Assembly: GCF_051014685.1 (NCBI RefSeq)
Contig: NW_027478385.1
Coordinates: 9,548,001-9,612,000 of the forward strand
Length of the DNA stretch: 64,000 bases
Source: Ptiloglossa arizonensis
Lineage: Eukaryota > Arthropoda > Insecta > Hymenoptera > Colletidae
Direction of reading: 5' to 3'
Shown here: positions 1 to 11,854 of the stretch, piece by piece
Numbering within the stretch: the first letter of the stretch is position 1
Layout of the letters: each line of letters starts with the position of its first letter
The notes under the pieces: model-generated
Told to the model about the DNA's origin: nothing
Database searches by the model: none
Seen by the model: only the letters and a program-made list of their open reading frames with translations
Made by a program: the position numbers and the translations under genes

Positions 1-584
1 TACACATACCGCTGTAATCGGGCGAGTTTATACTTTCAGATGCAGTAGGAATTTTTGGGTTAGGTCAATCGGTTCGCGAGATATGGGAGTTTGAAGCTAA
101 GAAGTGGTTGAGAAGACAACAAATTTTTCGCACTTCTGCTGCTCCAAACGCTTAACCAGAATGGCCTAGGGAAAAAATACACATACCTTTGTAATCGGAC
201 GAGTTTCTACTTTCAGATGCAACAGGAATTTTTGGGTTAGATCAATCCGTTCGCGAGATATGGGACTTTGAAGCCACGAAATGGTTGAGAAGGCGAAAAA
301 TTTTTAGCACTTCTGCTGCTCCAAACGCTTAACCAGAATGGCCTAGGGAAAAAATACACATACCGCTGTAATCGGGTGAGTTTCTACTTTCAGATGCAAT
401 AGGAATTTTTGGGCTAGGTCAATCCGTTCGCGAGATATGGGAGTTTGAAGCCACGAAATGGTTGAGAAGGCAAAAAATTTTTCGCAATTCTGCTGCTCTA
501 AACGCTTAACCAGAATGGCCTAGGGAAAAAATACACATACCGCTGTAATCGGGTGAGTTTGTACTTTCAGCTGCAGTAGGAATT

Positions 585-1815
585 TTTGGGTTAGGTCTAT
601 CCGTTCGCGAGATATGGGAGTCTGAAGCCAAGAAATGGTTGGGAAGGCAAAAAATTTGTCGCAATTCTGCTGCTCCAAACGCTTAACCAGAATGGCCTAG
701 GAAAAAAATACACATACCGTTGTAATCGGGCGAGCTTCTACTTTCAGATGCAATAGGAATTTTTGGGTTAGGTCAATCCGTTCGCGAGATATGGGAATTT
801 GAAGCCAAGAAATGGTTGAGAAGGCAAAAAATTTTTCGCAATTCTGCTGCTCCAAACACTTAACCAGAATGGCCTAGGGAAAAAATACACATACCTTTGT
901 AATCGGACGAGTTTCTACTTTCAGATGCAACAGGAATTTTTGGGTTAGGTCAATCCGTTCGCGAGATATGGGACTTTGAAGCCACGAAATGGTTGAGAAG
1001 GCGAAAAATTTTTAGCACTTCTGCTGCTCCAAACGCTTAACCAGAATGGCCTAGGGAAAAAATACACATACGGCTGTAATCGGGCGTGTTTCTACTTTCA
1101 GACGCAATAGGAATTTCTGGGTTAGGTCAATCCGTTCGCGAGATATGGGAGTTTGAAGCCAAGAGATGGTTGAGAAGGCAAAAAAATTTTCGCAACTCTG
1201 CTGCTCCAAACGCTTAACCAGAATGGGCTAGGGAAAAAATACACATACCGTTGTAATCGGGCGAGTTTCTACTTTCAGATGCAACAGGAATTTTTGGGTT
1301 AGGTCAATTCGTTCGCGAGATATGGGAGTTTGAAGCCAAGAAATGCTTGAGAAGGCAAAAAATTTTTCGCAATTCTGCTGCTCAAAGCGCTTAACCAGAA
1401 TGGGCTAGGGAAAAAATACACACACCGTTGTAATCGGGCGAGTTTCTACTTTCAGATGCAATAGGAATTTTTGGGTTAGGTCAATCCGTTCGCGAGATAT
1501 GGGAGTTTGAAGCCAAGAGATGGTTGAGAAGGCAAAAAATTTTTCGCAATTCTGCTGCTCCAAACGCTTCACCAGAATGGCCTAGGGAAAAAATACACAT
1601 ACCGCTGTAATCGGGTGAGTTTCTACTTTCAGATGCAATAGGAATTTTTGGGCTAGGTCAATCCGTTCGCGAGATATGGGAGTTTGAAGCCACGAAATGG
1701 TTGAGAAGGCAAAAAATTTTTCGCAATTCTGCTGCTCTAAACGCTTAACCAGAATGGCCTAGGAAAAAAATACACGTACCGCTGTAATGGGGCGAGTTTC
1801 TACATTCAGATACAA
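585..1815 (+). repeat. 11-monomer duplication, copy 1
   Basis: This stretch matches 2,532-3,762 at a shift of exactly 1,947 bp (11 x 177). Shared markers are GGTCTATCC, GAGCTTCTAC, CTTTGTAATCGGACG and TACGGCTGTAATCGGGCGTG, in the same order. Scattered differences (for example at 816/2,763, 1,280/3,227 and 1,309/3,256) suggest it is older than the 67-monomer event, which copied both halves. Confidence 0.85.
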
Positions 1816-1891
1816 CAGGAATTTTTGGGTTAGGTCAATCCGTTCGCGAGATATGGGAGTTTGAAGCCAAGAAATGGTTGAGAAGGCAAAC

Positions 1892-3225
1892 AATTTTTCG
1901 CAATTCTGCTGCTCCAAACGCTTAACCAGAATGGCCCAGGGAAAAAATACACATACCGTTGTAATCGGGCGAGTTTCTACTTTCAGACGCAGCAGGAATT
2001 TTTGGGTTTGGTCAATCCGTTCGCGAGGTATGGGACTTTGAAGCTAAGAAATGGTTGAGAAGACAACAAATTTTTCGCACTTTTGCTGCTCCAATCGCTT
2101 AACCAGAATGGACTAGGGGGAAAATACACGTACCGTTGTAATCGAGCGAGTTTCTACTTTCAAATGCAATAGGAATTTTTGCGTTAGGTCAATCCGTTCG
2201 CGAGATACGGGAGTTTGAAGACAAGAAATGGTTGAGAGGGCAAAAAATTTTTCGCAATTCTGCTGCTCCATACGCTTAACCAGAATGGACTAGGGAAAAA
2301 ATACATATTCCGTTGTAATCGGGCGAGTTTCTACTTTCAGACGCAGCAGGAATTTTTGGGTTTGGTCAATCCGTTCGCGAGATATGGGACTTTGAAGCTA
2401 AGAAATGGTTCAGAAGGCAACAAATTTTTCGCAATTCTGCTGCTCAAAGCGCTTAACCAGAATGGGCTAGGGAAAAAATACACACACCGTTGTAATTGGG
2501 CGAGTTTCTACTTTCAGATGCAACAGGAATCTTTGGGTTAGGTCTATCCGTTCGCGAGATATGGGAGTCTGAAGCCAAGAAATGGTTGGGAAGGCAAAAA
2601 ATTTGTCGCAATTCTGCTGCTCCAAACGCTTAACCAGAATGGCCTAGGAAAAAAATACACATACCGTTGTAATCGGGCGAGCTTCTACTTTCAGATGCAA
2701 TAGGAATTTTTGGGTTAGGTCAATCCGTTCGCGAGATATGGGAATTTGAAGCCAAGAAATGTTTGAGAAGGCAAAAAATTTTTCGCAATTCTGCTGCTCC
2801 AAACACTTAACCAGAATGGCCTAGGGAAAAAATACACATACCTTTGTAATCGGACGAGTTTCTACTTTCAGATGCAACAGGAATTTTTGGGTTAGGTCAA
2901 TCCGTTCGCGAGATATGGGACTTTGAAGCCACGAAATGGTTGAGAAGGCGAAAAATTTTTAGCACTTCTGCTGCTCCAAACGCTTAACCAGAATGGCCTA
3001 GGGAAAAAATACACATACGGCTGTAATCGGGCGTGTTTCTACTTTCAGACGCAATAGGAATTTCTGGGTTAGGTCAATCCGTTCGCGAGATATGGGAGTT
3101 TGAAGCCAAGAGATGGTTGAGAAGGCAAAAAAATTTTCGCAACTCTGCTGCTCCAAACGCTTAACCAGAATGGGCTAGGGAAAAAATACACATACCGTTG
3201 TAATCGGGCGAGTTTCTACTTTCAG
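1892..3225 (+). repeat. 14-monomer duplication, copy 1
   Basis: Matches 4,370-5,703 at a shift of 2,478 bp (14 x 177). Both include the GACTAGG monomer, the full-core box and the ACATATTCC monomer. Differences include 2,028 (GAGGTAT against GAGATAT) and the TTAGG/TTTGG change near 2,540/5,017. Confidence 0.85.
2196..2212 (+). promoter_or_regulatory. Full-core CENP-B box match 1
   Basis: This copy reads GTTCGCGAGATACGGGA and matches all nine fixed bases of NTTCGNNNNANNCGGGN. The C at box position 13 replaces the T seen in most monomers. It lies in a monomer class marked by GCGTTAGG upstream and GAAGACAAG downstream. Confidence 0.65.
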
Positions 3226-3762
3226 CTGCAACAGGAATTTTTGGGTTAGGTCAATGCGTTCGCGAGATATGGTAGTTTGAAGCCAAGAAATGCTTGAGAA
3301 GGCAAAAAATTTTTCGCAATTCTGCTGCTCAAAGCGCTTAACCAGAATGGGCTAGGGAAAAAATACACACACCGTTGTAATCGGGCGAGTTTCTACTTTC
3401 AGATGCAATAGGAATTTTTGGGTTAGGTCAATCCGTTCGCGAGATATGGGAGTTTGAAGCCAAGAAATGGTTGAGAAGGCAAAAAATTTTTCGCAATTCT
3501 GCTGCTCCAAACGCTTCACCAGAATGGCCTAGGGAAAAAATACACATACCGCTGTAATCGGGTGAGTTTCTACTTTCAGATGCAATAGGAATTTTTGGGC
3601 TAGGTCAATCCGTTCGCGAGATATGGGAGTTTGAAGCCACGAAATGGTTGAGAAGGCAAAAAATTTTTCGCAATTCTGCTGCTCTAAACGCTTAACCAGA
3701 ATGGCCTAGGAAAAAAATACACGTACCGCTGTAATGGGGCGAGTTTCTACATTCAGATACAA
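2532..3762 (+). repeat. 11-monomer duplication, copy 2
   Basis: Matches 585-1,815 monomer class by monomer class. Overlaps the next duplication (1,892-3,225), showing that successive events re-used the same sequence with different breakpoints. Confidence 0.85.
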
Positions 3763-4369
3763 TAGGAATTTTTGGGTTAGGTCAATCCGTTCGCGAGATA
3801 TGGGATTTTGAAGCCAAGAAATGGTTGAGAAGGCAAACAATTTTTCGCAATTCTGCTGCTCCAAACACTTAACCAGAATGGCCTAGTGAAAAAATGCACA
3901 TACCGTTGTAATCGGGAGAGTTTCTACTTTCAGATGCAATAGGAATTTTTGGGCTAGGTCAATCCGTTCGCGAGATATGGGAGTTTGAAGCCACGAAATG
4001 GTTGAAAAGGCAAAAAATTTTTCGCAATTCTGCTGCTCTAAACGCTTAACCAGAATGGCCTAGGAAAAAAATACACGTACCGCTGTAATGGGGCGAGTTT
4101 CTACATTCAGATACAATAGGAATTTTTGGGTTAGGTCAATCCGTTCGCGAGATATGGGAGTTTGAAGCCAAGAAATGGTTGAGAAGGCAAAAAATTTTTC
4201 GCAATTCTGCTGCTCCAAACGCTTCACCAGAATGACCTAGGGAAAAAATACACATACCGCTGTAATCGGGTGAGTTTCTACTTTCAGATGCAGTAGGAAT
4301 TTTTGGGTTAGGTCAATCCGTTCGCGAGATATGGGAGTTTGAAGCCAAGAAATGGTTGAGAAGGCAAAA

Positions 4370-5703
4370 AATTTTTCGCAATTCTGCTGCTCCAAACGCT
4401 TAACCAGAATGGCCCAGGGAAAAAATACACATACCGTTGTAATCGGGCGAGTTTCTACTTTCAGACGCAGCAGGAATTTTTGGGTTTGGTCAATCCGTTC
4501 GCGAGATATGGGACTTTGAAGCTAAGAAATGGTTGAGAAGACAACAAATTTTTCGCACTTTTGCTGCTCCAATCGCTTAACCAGAATGGACTAGGGGAAA
4601 AATACACGTACCGTTGTAATCGAGCGAGTTTCTACTTTCAAATGCAATAGGAATTTTTGCGTTAGGTCAATCCGTTCGCGAGATACGGGAGTTTGAAGAC
4701 AAGAAATGGTTGAGAGGGCAAAAAATTTTTCGCAATTCTGCTGCTCCATACGCTTAACCAGAATGGACTAGGGAAAAAATACATATTCCGTTGTAATCGG
4801 GCGAGTTTCTACTTTCAGACGCAGCAGGAATTTTTGGGTTTGGTCAATCCGTTCGCGAGATATGGGACTTTGAAGCTAAGAAATGGTTCAGAAGGCAACA
4901 AATTTTTCGCAATTCTGCTGCTCAAAGCGCTTAACCAGAATGGGCTAGGGAAAAAATACACACACCGTTGTAATTGGGCGAGTTTCTACTTTCAGATGCA
5001 ACAGGAATCTTTGGGTTTGGTCTATCCGTTCGCGAGATATGGGAGTCTGAAGCCAAGAAATGGTTGGGAAGGCAAAAAATTTGTCGCAATTCTGCTGCTC
5101 CAAACGCTTAACCAGAATGGCCTAGGAAAAAAATACACATACCGTTGTAATCGGGCGAGCTTCTACTTTCAGATGCAATAGGAATTTTTGGGTTAGGTCA
5201 ATCCGTTCGCGAGATATGGGAATTTGAAGCCAAGAAATGGTTGAGAAGGCAAAAAATTTTTCGCAATTCTGCTGCTCCAAACACTTAACCAGAATGGCCT
5301 AGGGAAAAAATACACATACCTTTGTAATCGGACGAGTTTCTACTTTCAGATGCAACAGGAATTTTTGGGTTAGGTCAATCCGTTCGCGAGATATGGGACT
5401 TTGAAGCCACGAAATGGTTGAGAAGGCGAAAAATTTTTAGCACTTCTGCTGCTCCAAACGCTTAACCAGAATGGCCTAGGGAAAAAATACACATACGGCT
5501 GTAATCGGGCGTGTTTCTACTTTCAGACGCAATAGGAATTTCTGGGTTAGGTCAATCCGTTCGCGAGATATGGGAGTTTGAAGCCAAGAAATGGTTGAGA
5601 AGGCAAAAAAATTTTCGCAATTCTGCTGCTCCAAACGCTTAACCAGAATGGGCTAGGGAAAAAATACACATACCGTTGTAATCGGGCGAGTTTCTACTTT
5701 CAG
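4370..5703 (+). repeat. 14-monomer duplication, copy 2
   Basis: Matches 1,892-3,225. It runs directly into a 5-monomer duplication (4,825 to about 5,221 matching 5,710 to about 6,106, shift 885 bp), seen from the repeated CAATCTTTGGG-type and GGTCTATCC-type monomers. Confidence 0.85.
4674..4690 (+). promoter_or_regulatory. Full-core CENP-B box match 2
   Basis: Same nine-of-nine core as at 2196 and in the same monomer class. It is the copy produced by the local 14-monomer (2,478-bp) duplication, so it is not independent of match 1. Confidence 0.65.
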
Positions 5704-5709
5704 ATGCAA

Positions 5710-6106
5710 CAGGAATTTTTGGGTTTGGTCAATCCGTTCGCGAGATATGGGACTTTGAAGCTAAGAAATGGTTCAGAAGGCAACAAATTTTTCGCAATTC
5801 TGCTGCTCAAAGCGCTTAACCAGAATGGGCTAGGGAAAAAATACACACACCGTTGTAATTGGGCGAGTTTCTACTTTCAGATGCAACAGGAATCTTTGGG
5901 TTAGGTCTATCCGTTCGCGAGATATGGGAGTCTGAAGCCAAGAAATGGTTGGGAAGGCAAAAAATTTGTCGCAATTCTGCTGCTCCAAACGCTTAACCAG
6001 AATGGCCTAGGAAAAAAATACACATACCGTTATAATCGGGCGAGCTTCTACTTTCAGATGCAATAGGAATTTTTGGGTTAGGTCAATCCGTTCGCGAGAT
6101 ATGGGA
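5710..6106 (+). repeat. 5-monomer shift duplication (second copy of 4,825-5,221)
   Basis: About 400 bp match at exactly 885 bp (5 x 177). The copy starts after GATGCAACAGG, where the source has GACGCAGCAGG. The match ends where GGGAATTT in the source meets GGGAGTTT here. Small differences include TTAGG for TTTGG and TATAATC for TGTAATC. Confidence 0.8.
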
Positions 6107-8318
6107 GTTTGAAGCCAAGAAATGGTTGAGAAGGCAAAAAAATTTTCGCAATTCTGCTGCTCCAAACGCTTAACCAGAATGGGCTAGGGAAAAAATACAC
6201 ATACCGTTGTAATCGGGCGAGTTTCTACTTTCAGATGCAACAGGAATTTTTGGGTTAGGTCAATGCGTTCGCGAGATATGGGAGTTTGAAGCCAAGAAAT
6301 GCTTGAGAAGGCAAAAAATTTTTCGCAATTCTGCTGCTCAAAGCGCTTAACCAGAATGGGCTAGGGAAAAAATACACACACCGTTGTAATCGGGCGAGTT
6401 TCTACTTTCAGATGCAATAGGAATTTTTGGGTTAGGTCAATCCGTTCGCGAGATATGGGAGTCTGAAGCCAAAAAATGGTTGGGAAGGCAAAAAATTTTT
6501 CGCAATTCTGCTGCTCCAAACGCTTAACCAGAATGGCCTAGGGAAAAAATACACATACCGTTGTAATCGGGTGAGTTTCTACTTTCAGATGCAGTAGGAA
6601 TTTTTGGGTTAGGTCAATCCGTTCGCGAGATATGGGAGTTTGAAGCCAAGAAATGGTTGAGAAGACAACAAATTTTTCGCAATTCTGCTGCTCCAAACGG
6701 TTAACCAGAATGGCCTAGGGAAAAAATACACACACCGTTGTAATCGGGCGAGTTTCTACTTTCAGACGCAACAGGAATATTTGGGTTAGGTCAATCCGTT
6801 CGTGAGATATGGGAGTTTGAAGCCAAGAAATGGTTGAGAAGGCAAACAATTTTTCGCACTTGTGCTGCTCCAAACGCTTAACCAGAATGGCCTAGTGAAA
6901 AAATGCACATACCGTTGTAATCGGGAGAGTTTCTACTTTCAGATGCAATAGGAATTTTTGGGCTAGGTCAATCCGTTCGCGAGATATGGGAGTTTGAAGC
7001 CACGAAATGGTTGAGAAGGCAAAAAATTTTTCGCAATTCTGCTGCTCTAAACGCTTAACCAGAATGGCCTAGGAAAAAAATACACGTACCGCTGTAATGG
7101 GGCGAGTTTCTACATTCAGATGCAATAGGAATTTTTGGGTTAGGTCAATCCGCTCGCGAGATATGGGAGTTTGAAGCCAAGAAATGGTTGAGAAGGCAAA
7201 AAATTTTTCGCAATTCTGCTGCTCCAAACGCTTAACTAGAATGGCCTAGGGAAAAAATACACATACCGCTGTAATCGGGTGAGTTTCTACTTTCAGATGC
7301 AGTAGGAATTTTTGGGTTAGGTCAATCCGTTCGCGAGATATGGGAGTTTGAAGCCAAGAAATGGTTGAGAAGGCAAAAAATTTTTCGCAATTCTGCTGCT
7401 CCAAACGCTTAACCAGAATGGCCTAGGGAAAAAATGCACATACCGCAGTAATCGGGTGAGTTTCTACTTTCAGATGCAGTAGGAATTTTTGGGTTAGGTC
7501 AATCCGTTCGCGAGATATGGGAGTTTGAATCCAAGAAATGGTTGAGAAGGCAAAAATTTTTCGCATTTATGCTGCTCCAAACGCTTAACCAGAATGGGCT
7601 AGGGAAAAAATACACATACCGTTGTAATCGGGCGAGATTCTACTTTCAGACGCAACAGGAATATTTGGGTTAGGTCAATCCGTTCGCGAGATATGGGAGT
7701 TTGAAGCAAAGAAATGGTTGAGAAGACAACAAATTTTTCGCACTTCTGCTGCTCCAAACGCTTAACCAGAATGGCCTTGGGAAAAAATACACATACCGTT
7801 GTAATCGGGCGAGTTTCTACTTTCAGAAGCAACAGGAATTTTTGGGTTAGGTCAATCCGTTCGCGAGATATGGGAGTTTGAAGCCAAGAAATGGTTGAGA
7901 AGGCAAACAATTTTTCGCAATTCTGCTGCTCTAAACACTTAACCAGAATGGCCTAGGAAAAAAATACACGTACCGCTGTAATCGGGCGAGTTTATACTTT
8001 CAGATGCAGTAGGAATTTTTGGGTTAGGTCAGTCCGTTCGCGAGATATGGTAGTTTGAAGCTAAGAAATGGTTGAGAAGACAACAAATTTTTCGCACTTC
8101 TGCTGCTTCAAACGCTTAACCAGAATGGCCTAGTGAAAAAATGCACATACCGTTGTAATCGGGCGTGTTTCTACTTTCAGACGCAATAGGAATTTCTGGG
8201 TTAGGTCAATCCGTTCGCGAGATATGGGAGTTTGAAGCCAAGAAATGGTTGAGAAGGCAAAAAAATTTTCGCAATCCTGCTGCTCCAAACGCTTAACCAG
8301 AATGGGCTAGGGAAAAAA

Positions 8319-8670
8319 TACACATACCGTTGTAATCGGGCGAGTTTCTACTTTCAGACGCAATAGGAATTTTTGGGTTAGGTCAATCCGTTCGCGAGAT
8401 ATGGGAGTTTGAAGCCAAGAAATGTTTGAGAAGGCAAAAATTTTTGGCAATTCTGCTGCTCCAAACGGTTAACCAGAATAGCCTAGGGAAAAAATACACA
8501 TACCGTTGTAATCGGGCGAGTTTCTACTTTCAGACGCAATAGGAATTTTTGGGTTAGGTCAATCCGTACGCGAGATATGGGAGTTTGAAGCCAAGAAATG
8601 GTTGAGAAGGCAAAAAATTTTTCGCAATTCTGCTGCTCCAAACGCTTAACCAGAATGGCCTAGGAAAAAA
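8319..8670 (+). repeat. Conserved two-monomer module: M1 (box intact) plus M2 (box broken)
   Basis: M1 (8319-8494, 176 bp) carries AATGTTTGAG, TTTTTGGCAA, CGGTTAACCAG and ATAGCC. M2 (8495-8670, 176 bp) carries the TACG box. The pair recurs near 11.2, 28.8, 33.2, 37.6, 39.4, 41.2, 41.7, 46.7, 50.4, 57.4 and 62.9 kb. In the 9-mer copies M1 is a hybrid. At 20.2 and 24.1 kb only M2 remains. The pair is thus an old unit that later rearrangements have cut in places. Confidence 0.8.
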
Positions 8671-11600
8671 TACACATACCTTTGTAATCGGGCGAGTTTC
8701 TACTTTCAGACGCAACAGGAATTTTTGGGTTAAGTCAATCCGTTCGCGAGATATGGGTGTTTGAATCCAAGAAATGGTTGAGAAGGCAAAAATTTTTTCG
8801 CAATTCTGCTGCTCCAAACGCTTAACCAGAATGGCCTGGGGAAAAAATACACATACCGCTGTAATCGGGCGAGTTTATACTTTCAGATGCAGTAGGAATT
8901 TTTGGGTTAGGTCAATCGGTTCGCGAGATATGGGAGTTTGAAGCTAAGAAGTGGTTGAGAAGACAACAAATTTTTCGCACTTCTGCTGCTCCAAACGCTT
9001 AACCAGAATGGCCTAGGGAAAAAATACACATACCGTTGTAATCGGGCGTATTTCTACTTTCAGACGCAATAGGAATTTCTGGGTTAGGTCAATCCGTTCG
9101 CGAGATATGGGAGTCTGAAGCCAAGAAATGGTAGAGAAGGCAAAAAATTTTTCCCAATTCTGCTGCTCCATACGCTTAACCAGAATGGGATAGGGAAAAA
9201 ATACACATACCGTTGTAATCGGGCGAGTTTCTACTATCAGACGCATTAGGAATTTTTGGGTTAGATCAATCCGTTCGCGAGATATAGGAGTTTGAAGCCA
9301 AGAAATGGTTGAGAAGGCAAACAATTTTTCGCAATTCTGCTGCTCCAAACTCTTAACCAGAATGGCCTAGGGAAAAAATACACATACCGTTGTAATCGGG
9401 CGAGTTTCTACTTTCAGACGCAGTAGGAATTTTTGGGTTAGGTCAATCCGTTCGCGAGATATGGGAATTTGAAGCCAAGAAATGGTTGAGAAGGCAAAAA
9501 ATTTTTCGCAATTCTGCTGCTCCTAACGCTTAACCAGAATGGCCTAGGCAAAAAATACACATACCTTTGTAATCGGGCGAGTTTCTACTTTCAGACGCAA
9601 CAGGAACTTTTGCGTTAGGTCAATACGTTCGCGAGATATGGGAGTTTGAAGCCAAGAAATGCTTGAGAAGGCAAAAAATTTTTCGCAATTCTGCTGCTCA
9701 AAGCGCTTAACCAGAATGGGCTAGGGAAAAAATACACACACCGTTGTAATCGGGCGAGTTTCTACTTTCAGATGCAATAGGAATTTTTGGGTTAGGTCAA
9801 TCCGTTCGCGAGATATGGGAGTCTGAAGCCAAAAAATGGTTGGGAAGGCAAAAAATTTTTCGCAATTCTGCTGCTCCAAACGCTTAACCAGAATGGCCTA
9901 GGGAAAAAATACACATACCGTTGTAATCGGGTGAGTTTCTACTTTCAGATGCAGTAGGAATTTTTGGGTTAGGTGAATCCGTTCGCGAGATATGGGAGTT
10001 TGAAGCCAAGAAATGGTTGAGAAGGCAAAAAATTTTTCGCAATTCTGCTGCTCCAAACGCTTAACCAGAATGGCCTAGGGAAAAAATACACATACCGCTG
10101 TAATCGGGCGAGTTTCTACTTTCAGACGCAACAGGAATTTTTGGGTTAGGTCAATCCGTTCGCGAGATATGGGAGTTTGAATCCAAGAAATGGTTGAGAA
10201 GGCAAAAATTTTTCGCAATTCTGCTGCTCCAAACGCTTAACCAGAATGGCCTAGGGAAAAAATACACATACCGCTGTAACCGGGCGAGTTTATACTTTCA
10301 GATGCAGTAGGAATTTTTGGGTTAGGTCAGTCCGTTCGCGAGATATGGTAGTTTGAAGCTAAGAAATGGTTGAGAAGACAACAAATTTTTCGCACTTCTG
10401 CTGCTTCAAACGCTTAACCAGAATGGCCTAGTGAAAAAATGCACATACCGTTGTAATCGGGCGTGTTTCTACTTTCAGACGCAATAGGAATTTCTGGGTT
10501 AGGTCAATCCGTTCGCGAGATATGGGAGTTTGAAGCCAAGAGATGGTTGAGAAGGCAAAAAAATTTTCGCAATCCTGCTGCTCCAAACGCTTAACCAGAA
10601 TGGGCTAGGGAAAAAATACACATACCGTTGTAATCGGGCGAGTTTCTACTTTCAGATGCAACAGGAATTTTTGGGTTAGGTCTATCCGTTCGCGAGATAT
10701 GGGAGTTTGAAGCCAAGAAATGCTTGAGAAGGCAAAAAATTTTTCGCAATTCTGCTGCTCAAAGCGCTTAACCAGAATGGGCTAGGGAAAAAATACACAC
10801 ACCGTTGTAATCGGGCGAGTTTCTACTTTCAGATGCAATAGGAATTTTTGGGCTAGGTCAATCCGTTCGCGAGATATGGGAGTCTGAAGCCAAGAAATGG
10901 TTGGGAAGGCAAAAAATTTTTCGCAATTCTGCTGCTCCAAACGCTTAACCAGAATGGCCTAGGGAAAAAATACACATACCGTTGTAATCGGGTGAGTTTC
11001 TACTTTCAGATGCAGTAGGAATTTTTGGGTTAGGTCAATCCGTTCGCGAGATATGGGAGTTTGAAGCCGAGAAATGGTTGAGAAGGCAAAAAATTTTTAG
11101 CAATTCTGCTGCTCCAAACGCTTAACCAGAATGGCCTAGGGAAAAAATACACATACCGCTGTAATCGGGTGAGTTTGTACTTTCAGCTGCAGTAGGAATT
11201 TTTGGGTTAGGTCAATCCGTTCGCGAGATATGGGAGTTTGAAGCCAAGAAATGTTTGAGAAGGCAAAAATTTTTGGCAATTCTGCTGCTCCAAACGGTTA
11301 ACCAGAATAGCCTAGGGAAAAAATACACATACCGTTGTAATCGGGCGAGTTTCTACTTTCAGACGCAATAGGAATTTTTGGGTTAGGTCAATCCGTACGC
11401 GAGATATGGGAGTTTGAAGCCAAGAAATGGTTGAGAAGGCAAAAAATTTTTCGCAATTCTGCTGCTCCAAAAGCTTAACCAGAATGGCCTAGGGAAAAAA
11501 TACACATACCGCTGTAATCGGGTGAGTTTATACTTTCAGATGCAGTAGGAATATTTGGGTCAGATCAATCCGTTCGCGAGATGTGGGCGTTTGAATCCAA

Positions 11601-11854
11601 GAAATGGTTGAGAAGGCAAACAATTTTTCGCAATTCTGCTGCTCCAAACGCTTAACCAGAATGGCCTAGGGAAAAAATACACATACCTTTGTAATCGGGC
11701 GAGTTTCTACTTTCAGACGCAACAGGAATTTTTGGGTTAAGTCAATCCGTTCGCGAGATATGGGAGTTTGAATCCAAGAAATGGTTGAGAAGGTAAAAAT
11801 TTTTTCGCAATTCTGCTGCTCCAAACGCTTAACCTGAATGGCCTGGGGAAAAAA
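8392..11854 (+). repeat. Segment between the 67-mer copies, partly reused at 24.6-27.8 kb
   Basis: Ordinary satellite monomers bridging the two 67-mer copies. Bases 9,018 to about 10,090 reappear at 24,588 to about 25,660 (shift 15,570). Bases about 10,090-10,880 reappear near 26,545-27,335 (shift 16,455), and about 11,410-11,850 near 27,335-27,775 (shift 15,925). The shift changes correspond to a gain of exactly five monomers and a loss of three. Confidence 0.85.
8566..8582 (+). promoter_or_regulatory. Broken CENP-B-like box (TTCG changed to TACG)
   Basis: The box reads GTACGCGAGATATGGGA, which loses a second fixed core base in addition to the usual T at position 13. The change creates a CGTACG palindrome. 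The same broken box recurs at about 11,394, 20,244, 24,136, 28,914, 33,338, 37,759, 39,527, 41,297, 41,829, 43,419, 45,011, 46,781, 50,497, 57,576 and 63,059. It therefore marks one heritable monomer class spread by HOR copying. Confidence 0.7.

Larger units (their letters stand above)
1..8391 (+). repeat. 67-monomer long-range duplication, copy 1
   Basis: Base 1 aligns with base 11,855, and the alignment holds at a constant shift of 11,854 bp (67 monomers less 5 bp) to base 8,391. The left end lies outside the window. Differences I noticed are few: 2,372, 2,762, 3,867, 4,284, 5,590 and 5,592. I did not compare every base. Near-identity over 8.4 kb with a non-HOR multiple implies a recent event. 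Confidence 0.93.
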